A DNA stretch of 64,000 nucleotides from Ophiosphaerella korrae (lineage: Eukaryota; Ascomycota; Dothideomycetes; Pleosporales; Phaeosphaeriaceae): the NCBI GenBank assembly GCA_028456385.1, contig JALNQF010000175.1:1-64000 (forward strand). The letters are read 5' to 3'. The position numbers and the translations under genes are program-made. The notes beneath the pieces are model-generated. The model saw nothing but the letters and a program-made list of their open reading frames with translations, did not search any database and had not been told where the DNA came from. Position 1 is the stretch's first letter. Each line of letters starts with the position of its first letter. Shown here piece after piece: positions 60,316 to 64,000 of the stretch.

Positions 60316-62949
60316 ATGGCTACTGCCTTCCCCATGCACTCGCTTCGCACCGAGTCTGAGCAAGCCCTGCGCCGACAGATGCCGCCCATCCAGACGTCTG
60401 AACCCGCCCTGACGTGCCCCAACACCAATGCGGACACCGCATCTATTGAGCCCATGATCATATCTCCAACCTCCCCCGCCGGTCACCAGCGCTTCGTCCT
60501 CACTGATTTGGTGGCGTCTCGCTACCTCGAAGATGATCCCAAGACCACCCTTCTCGCTCACCGCCAAAAGGTTGAGGGCTATGAGATATATCTGGTTGAA
60601 CAATGGGCCTGTTCACGGTCGCACCCAACATTTCTCATCACCACATACACAGGGAACCCCGCAGATGTGGTGCTCGCATCTGTCATCAGCGTTCCTGCCG
60701 ACGAAGCCGAATGGTCGCCACAGATGCGCTTGTACTTCCAGTCCCTGGGTGAGTATCATGCACAAAGAAAAGCAACTCCCTACGGAACCTTGATGATCAC
60801 CAATCTGAGCAGTTTCCCTTCCTCACTTACTGTTATTCCAATCCCCGGTGGAGATATGAAAAAGTATCGCGAAATCTTTTTTGTCAATGAAAACCTCAAG
60901 AGACTAGGTTGCTCTGGGCGTCTAGGTATCAAGCTCGCACCACCAAGCAGTGCCACCAAGGCCAAGTTCCACCAGCTGTACCGCACGAGCGACAAAATTC
61001 CCTTCAATGCATCTGCCATTGAACTAGTGAAGCTATGCCAGGTCGCACTCGTATTATTTGACAAACTTAAGCCTGAGTATGCTGATGGTCTGCTCTGCGA
61101 TGTCACCGAGAAAGCCATCAATGACTGGTGGATTGAGTTTGGTGCCGAATACTATACCGTAGAGCCACATGATGGTATTCTTGGTCCTACCACTGTCGCC
61201 GCACTGTTAGGCATGCTTATGGGCGCGCGAAACAGACTAAGTGCTTGCAACGCACCAGTAGCAAAAGATGTCTTTGATATCGAGAGCACAAAGCGGGGCA
61301 TTGCTTACTTTCAAAAATCTCACCATCTCCAGAAGACGCGACGACTTGATAGGCAGACATTGGACAAACTACGAAGAGCTACAGCCAAAGCTGCTAGCAA
61401 AGAAGGTTGGGCCGTCCCTCGAGCCTTCAAGTCTACCGTAGCCGAGCTAGGTGGTAAGGGAGGAGAGATGGTCATGGGCATGGTGGGAGCAGGCCAGAAG
61501 GACGGTATTGCTGAAGTTGAGACTGTCGATATTGACCAATTCGTGGAACTCGTTCGTGGAGAGCATGCAAAATGGCTGTGGTACGGCAAGTCTCGCAAGT
61601 CCACTGTTGGAGATATGTTCAATCGATTGCCTGGAGAAGAACGGTCGACATCACCTGATGAAAATGACCCCGGAAAAAAGCTACCCACAAGAGAATCAAC
61701 ACTAGAGCAACACAAGCCTCCCAAGCGAGAAACCACTACAGAGAGTTTCAAGAGAACAGAGGTATTTTCACCAGACGGCGGCGAGAAGGACAAGGACAAG
61801 GATCCATTCTCGAAGCGTGCTGCGATCAAAGCAATTCCTGGTAGTGGTTTTCGTCACATAAAAGATGCGGTTGGTCTCCGAACTCATGCCAGTAAATTAT
61901 CAAGGGATGAACATGGACGCAATAGTATGCATCAAAGTCGAAGCGACCTCCGGTCACCACAGTACCCTGACCACGATGAGAATCGTTCCCATCAAACATC
62001 TGATCAATCATCCATTATTTCATCTCGGCGTACAGTACCGGATGGCGAGCCATCTTTTACAAAAGTTTTGACAGAGACTCCACGCGACTCCACCATCAAT
62101 CTTGCGATGGACAAAGCGCCGCAAAAAGGAAGTGGCTCCAACGAGCCAACTTCGCTGAGAATCTCAGTTGCAGAGAGTGATACTTCAACCCAACCACCAC
62201 CTGTTGATGACTCGATCGCGGGGTCGATCTATCACGGCGTCGAACTCAACAACAAGCTTCCAATTGACAAGGCACAAGAGGTTCCCCCCCTGCTCCGACG
62301 CACCCTGTCTAGCGACCAACTCGAATTCTACCAAGTGCCTCGTAACGACGACTGGTGGCCTCGCCACCTCTCATTCAGCATCGCCGAAGAAAACGTCCTA
62401 AGATGGCAAGACATCCTTACCCCAGACGCAAATGACGAAGCCGCCGATCCATCCACCTCAACCAAATCCCTCTCTCAAAAACTCGCACTTCAAAAGCTTC
62501 AGTCCGAGCAACTCAAGCGCCTCCACCATAGACTATTCCTTCTATCCACTACCGATTCTACCGCCGTCACCGCCCGCCTTAATGACCTCCAATCTCTTGA
62601 ATCAGCAGCCGACGCGGACATCGATATCCTTGACGAAATATACTATCCTCGTCTCGACACGTACCACACGCTGCGTGAAGACGCGCATGCCATCATTACA
62701 AATAGTAGGTCCCAACTCACTGTTGCGCTGCGCGAACTCGGCAACATGGGGGATAAGTTAGATTATGAGATTAGTGCGCTCAGGGGCAAGGTTGAAGATG
62801 TGGAGGATGCGCTAGGGGAGTTTGAGAGGCAAGTAGAGGGGGTAGAGGGTAGAGTAAACGAGTTAGAACGAGTGTTGGGTATGCAAGAGGGGTGGTGGCA
62901 CTGGGTAGTCAGGATGACGACGGGGCTTGGGCGAAAGCCCGGGGCATAA
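60316..62949 (+). CDS. Stb6-like (Sin3-binding protein family) protein
   Basis: This is a single exon of 877 codons. Residues about 55-430 form the conserved block of the fungal Stb6/Stb2 family: RFVLTDLVASRYLE, the GYEIYLVEQWACSR-HPTF stretch, ITTYTGNP, LMITNLSSFPS, the ENLKRLGCSGR stretch, YRTSDKIPF, the EYADGLLCDVTEKAINDWW stretch and DGILGPTTVAALLGML. Yeast Stb6 was named for binding Sin3, a histone-deacetylase scaffold; a role in transcription control is inferred from that alone. Residues about 440-650 are polar and probably disordered. Residues about 720-860 are coiled coil, ending in a Trp-rich tail (GWWHWVV). The ATG at 60316 precedes the conserved block by about 55 residues. The stop is only 92 bp from the end of the next, convergent gene. 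Confidence 0.8.
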   Translation: MATAFPMHSLRTESEQALRRQMPPIQTSEPALTCPNTNADTASIEPMIISPTSPAGHQRFVLTDLVASRYLEDDPKTTLLAHRQKVEGYEIYLVEQWACSRSHPTFLITTYTGNPADVVLASVISVPADEAEWSPQMRLYFQSLGEYHAQRKATPYGTLMITNLSSFPSSLTVIPIPGGDMKKYREIFFVNENLKRLGCSGRLGIKLAPPSSATKAKFHQLYRTSDKIPFNASAIELVKLCQVALVLFDKLKPEYADGLLCDVTEKAINDWWIEFGAEYYTVEPHDGILGPTTVAALLGMLMGARNRLSACNAPVAKDVFDIESTKRGIAYFQKSHHLQKTRRLDRQTLDKLRRATAKAASKEGWAVPRAFKSTVAELGGKGGEMVMGMVGAGQKDGIAEVETVDIDQFVELVRGEHAKWLWYGKSRKSTVGDMFNRLPGEERSTSPDENDPGKKLPTRESTLEQHKPPKRETTTESFKRTEVFSPDGGEKDKDKDPFSKRAAIKAIPGSGFRHIKDAVGLRTHASKLSRDEHGRNSMHQSRSDLRSPQYPDHDENRSHQTSDQSSIISSRRTVPDGEPSFTKVLTETPRDSTINLAMDKAPQKGSGSNEPTSLRISVAESDTSTQPPPVDDSIAGSIYHGVELNNKLPIDKAQEVPPLLRRTLSSDQLEFYQVPRNDDWWPRHLSFSIAEENVLRWQDILTPDANDEAADPSTSTKSLSQKLALQKLQSEQLKRLHHRLFLLSTTDSTAVTARLNDLQSLESAADADIDILDEIYYPRLDTYHTLREDAHAIITNSRSQLTVALRELGNMGDKLDYEISALRGKVEDVEDALGEFERQVEGVEGRVNELERVLGMQEGWWHWVVRMTTGLGRKPGA

Positions 62950-63041
62950 TATACAACACGCGCAACAAAGCCGCGCATCAAGTCCATCTAATCTAATCAA
63001 AAACGTTACACGCACGCAAACAATGGTATCAAAAGAACCCT

Positions 63042-64000
63042 TCATTCAATGCAAATCTCCTCTTTGACCAACCCCAACCTCAACGCCTCTCCATGCATAA
63101 CCCCATACACAAACGCCTCGCCCACAAGCACATACCGCCCGCTGCGCCCCCTCCTTAGCACCACCGGCAGCGCCGCCCGATGCAAAATCCACACCTCATC
63201 GCCCGCCCTCAGCGACCGCGGCCCCGCGCCCAAATACCCGTTGCCCGTGCGAAACACGCGGCGCTTCTTGCCGCCGCTCTGGTCGAGTTCGTGCTGCAGC
63301 TGCGTGAGCTCAAGCGGCGAGTAGGAGCCGTCGAACATGCTCTGGACGACGGCGGTGAGGCGCGCTGTATACGCGGCGAGAGAGTAGGGCGAGTCGCGGG
63401 GCTCGAGGGCGAGGAGGGCGCGCCAGTCTGGGTAGATGGAGTCAGAGAGGGGCGCGTGGTGGGGCTGAAAGGGGGCTTTTGCGGACCAGGGGGTGAGGCG
63501 GTGGCGGATTTGGAGGTTGAGAATGTACTCGATGAAGAGGTGGCCGACTCCTTGGGGCGCGGGGTAGGTCTGTGCGTATATGTTTGTGGTGAGGGTGCGC
63601 CAGAGGATTTGGAGGCGGGATTGGGTGGGGATGGAGACGGGGTAGGGGAGGGGGAGGGCAAGGGCGAGGGAGACAAGGCTGGCCCATGAGGCAGCAGGGT
63701 CGGGGGATTCGTCGGCGAGGGTGGACGTGTGAGATATGTAGTCGAGGCGGTAGCCTTGGACGTCGAGGAGGCCTTGGGCCATGCGGATGGGGTTGATGCG
63801 CCATTTTAGGTAGCCGGATGCTTTCCAGACGCCGGCGCCGCGGTAGCGGTAGCGAAGAGGGTAGGGATCGAGGGACACGCTGAGGTCGGGGACCCAGGAC
63901 GGCATGTTGGAGATGCGGCGACGGGAAGCGTCTTCGACGTGGGATAGGAGAGAAAGGTTTTGGTAGGAGGATAAACAGACGCGTGCTGTTTCTGTGTATA
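63042..64000 (-). CDS. HET-type (heterokaryon incompatibility) protein, C-terminal part, cut by window end
   Basis: The frame is open from the right edge of the window to the TGA at 63042-63044, so the N-terminus with the HET domain itself would lie outside. The first ATG inside (63905) is not a true start: upstream residues SHVEDASRRRISN continue the family pattern into MPSWVPDLSVSLD. This P-SWVPDWS-like word is followed by about 170 variable residues. Near the end come RRVFRTGNGYLGAGPRSLRAGD, EVWILHRAALPVVLR, RYVLVGEAFVYGVMHGEAL and a short tail, as in the C-terminal half of many fungal HET proteins. These act in non-self recognition and cell death after fusion of unlike strains, but the role of this paralogue is unknown. 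Confidence 0.75.
   Translation of the reverse strand, partial: YTETARVCLSSYQNLSLLSHVEDASRRRISNMPSWVPDLSVSLDPYPLRYRYRGAGVWKASGYLKWRINPIRMAQGLLDVQGYRLDYISHTSTLADESPDPAASWASLVSLALALPLPYPVSIPTQSRLQILWRTLTTNIYAQTYPAPQGVGHLFIEYILNLQIRHRLTPWSAKAPFQPHHAPLSDSIYPDWRALLALEPRDSPYSLAAYTARLTAVVQSMFDGSYSPLELTQLQHELDQSGGKKRRVFRTGNGYLGAGPRSLRAGDEVWILHRAALPVVLRRGRSGRYVLVGEAFVYGVMHGEALRLGLVKEEICIE

Noticed and set aside
63209..63804. Long frames overlapping the HET-type gene on both strands, one Pro/Ser-rich and one Gly/Glu/Val-rich
   Set aside because: They are out-of-frame readings of a GC-rich gene; the frame with HET-family words is the coding one.

Overview
The window is a piece of a filamentous ascomycete (Pezizomycotina) chromosome. 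The gene set and style suggest a Dothideomycete-like fungus: 47-58 nt introns with GTATGT/GTAAGT donors, a cutinase, a Dit1/PvcA protein, a Stb6-like protein, a HET-type protein and repeats ruined by repeat-induced point mutation (RIP). The class is inference. The window has two very different halves.

Positions 1 to about 44,450 are an extremely AT-rich block with essentially no intact host gene. It is a nest of LTR retrotransposons of the Ty3/Gypsy chromovirus type, plus one DNA-transposon tail at its right edge. Reading frames of gag (CCHC knuckles), protease, reverse transcriptase, RNase H, integrase and chromodomain can be followed only by reading TAG/TAA as former Gln or Trp codons, and Tyr/Arg as former Cys/Gly. 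That is the RIP signature. I distinguish three families. Family A has copies A1-A9 on both strands, with several LTR subtypes. Family B is one 3.6 kb pol fragment and one 3' scrap. Family C is one truncated element and one solo LTR. Nesting order can be read off: A3 (11951-18660, 5-bp target duplication AGTTA) sits inside the more decayed A4. A1 sits inside A2. The C solo LTR (41196-42260, duplication ACTTA) sits inside A7. The solo LTR carries a GC-richer core that escaped RIP.

From about 44,450 to 64,000 base composition is normal and genes are closely spaced. In order: cutinase (+), UNC93-like MFS transporter (+, with a probable twin intron and a 1-nt frame break), Dit1/PvcA isocyanide-synthase family protein (+), a 1,672-aa coiled-coil protein (-), a mitochondrial short/branched-chain acyl-CoA dehydrogenase (-), the GID-complex RING subunit Rmd5 (-), a Stb6-like Sin3-binding family protein (+), and the C-terminal part of a HET-type protein (-) that runs off the right end. 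These look like mostly unrelated neighbours rather than one pathway. The only plausible pairing is the Dit1/PvcA gene with the transporter beside it.

The most unusual signals are the [D1,2]-type twin intron in the transporter, a protein-coding frame conserved antisense to the 3' end of family A, the RIP-free core inside the C solo LTR, and a 54-55 bp repeat whose copy number differs between the two LTRs of element A6.
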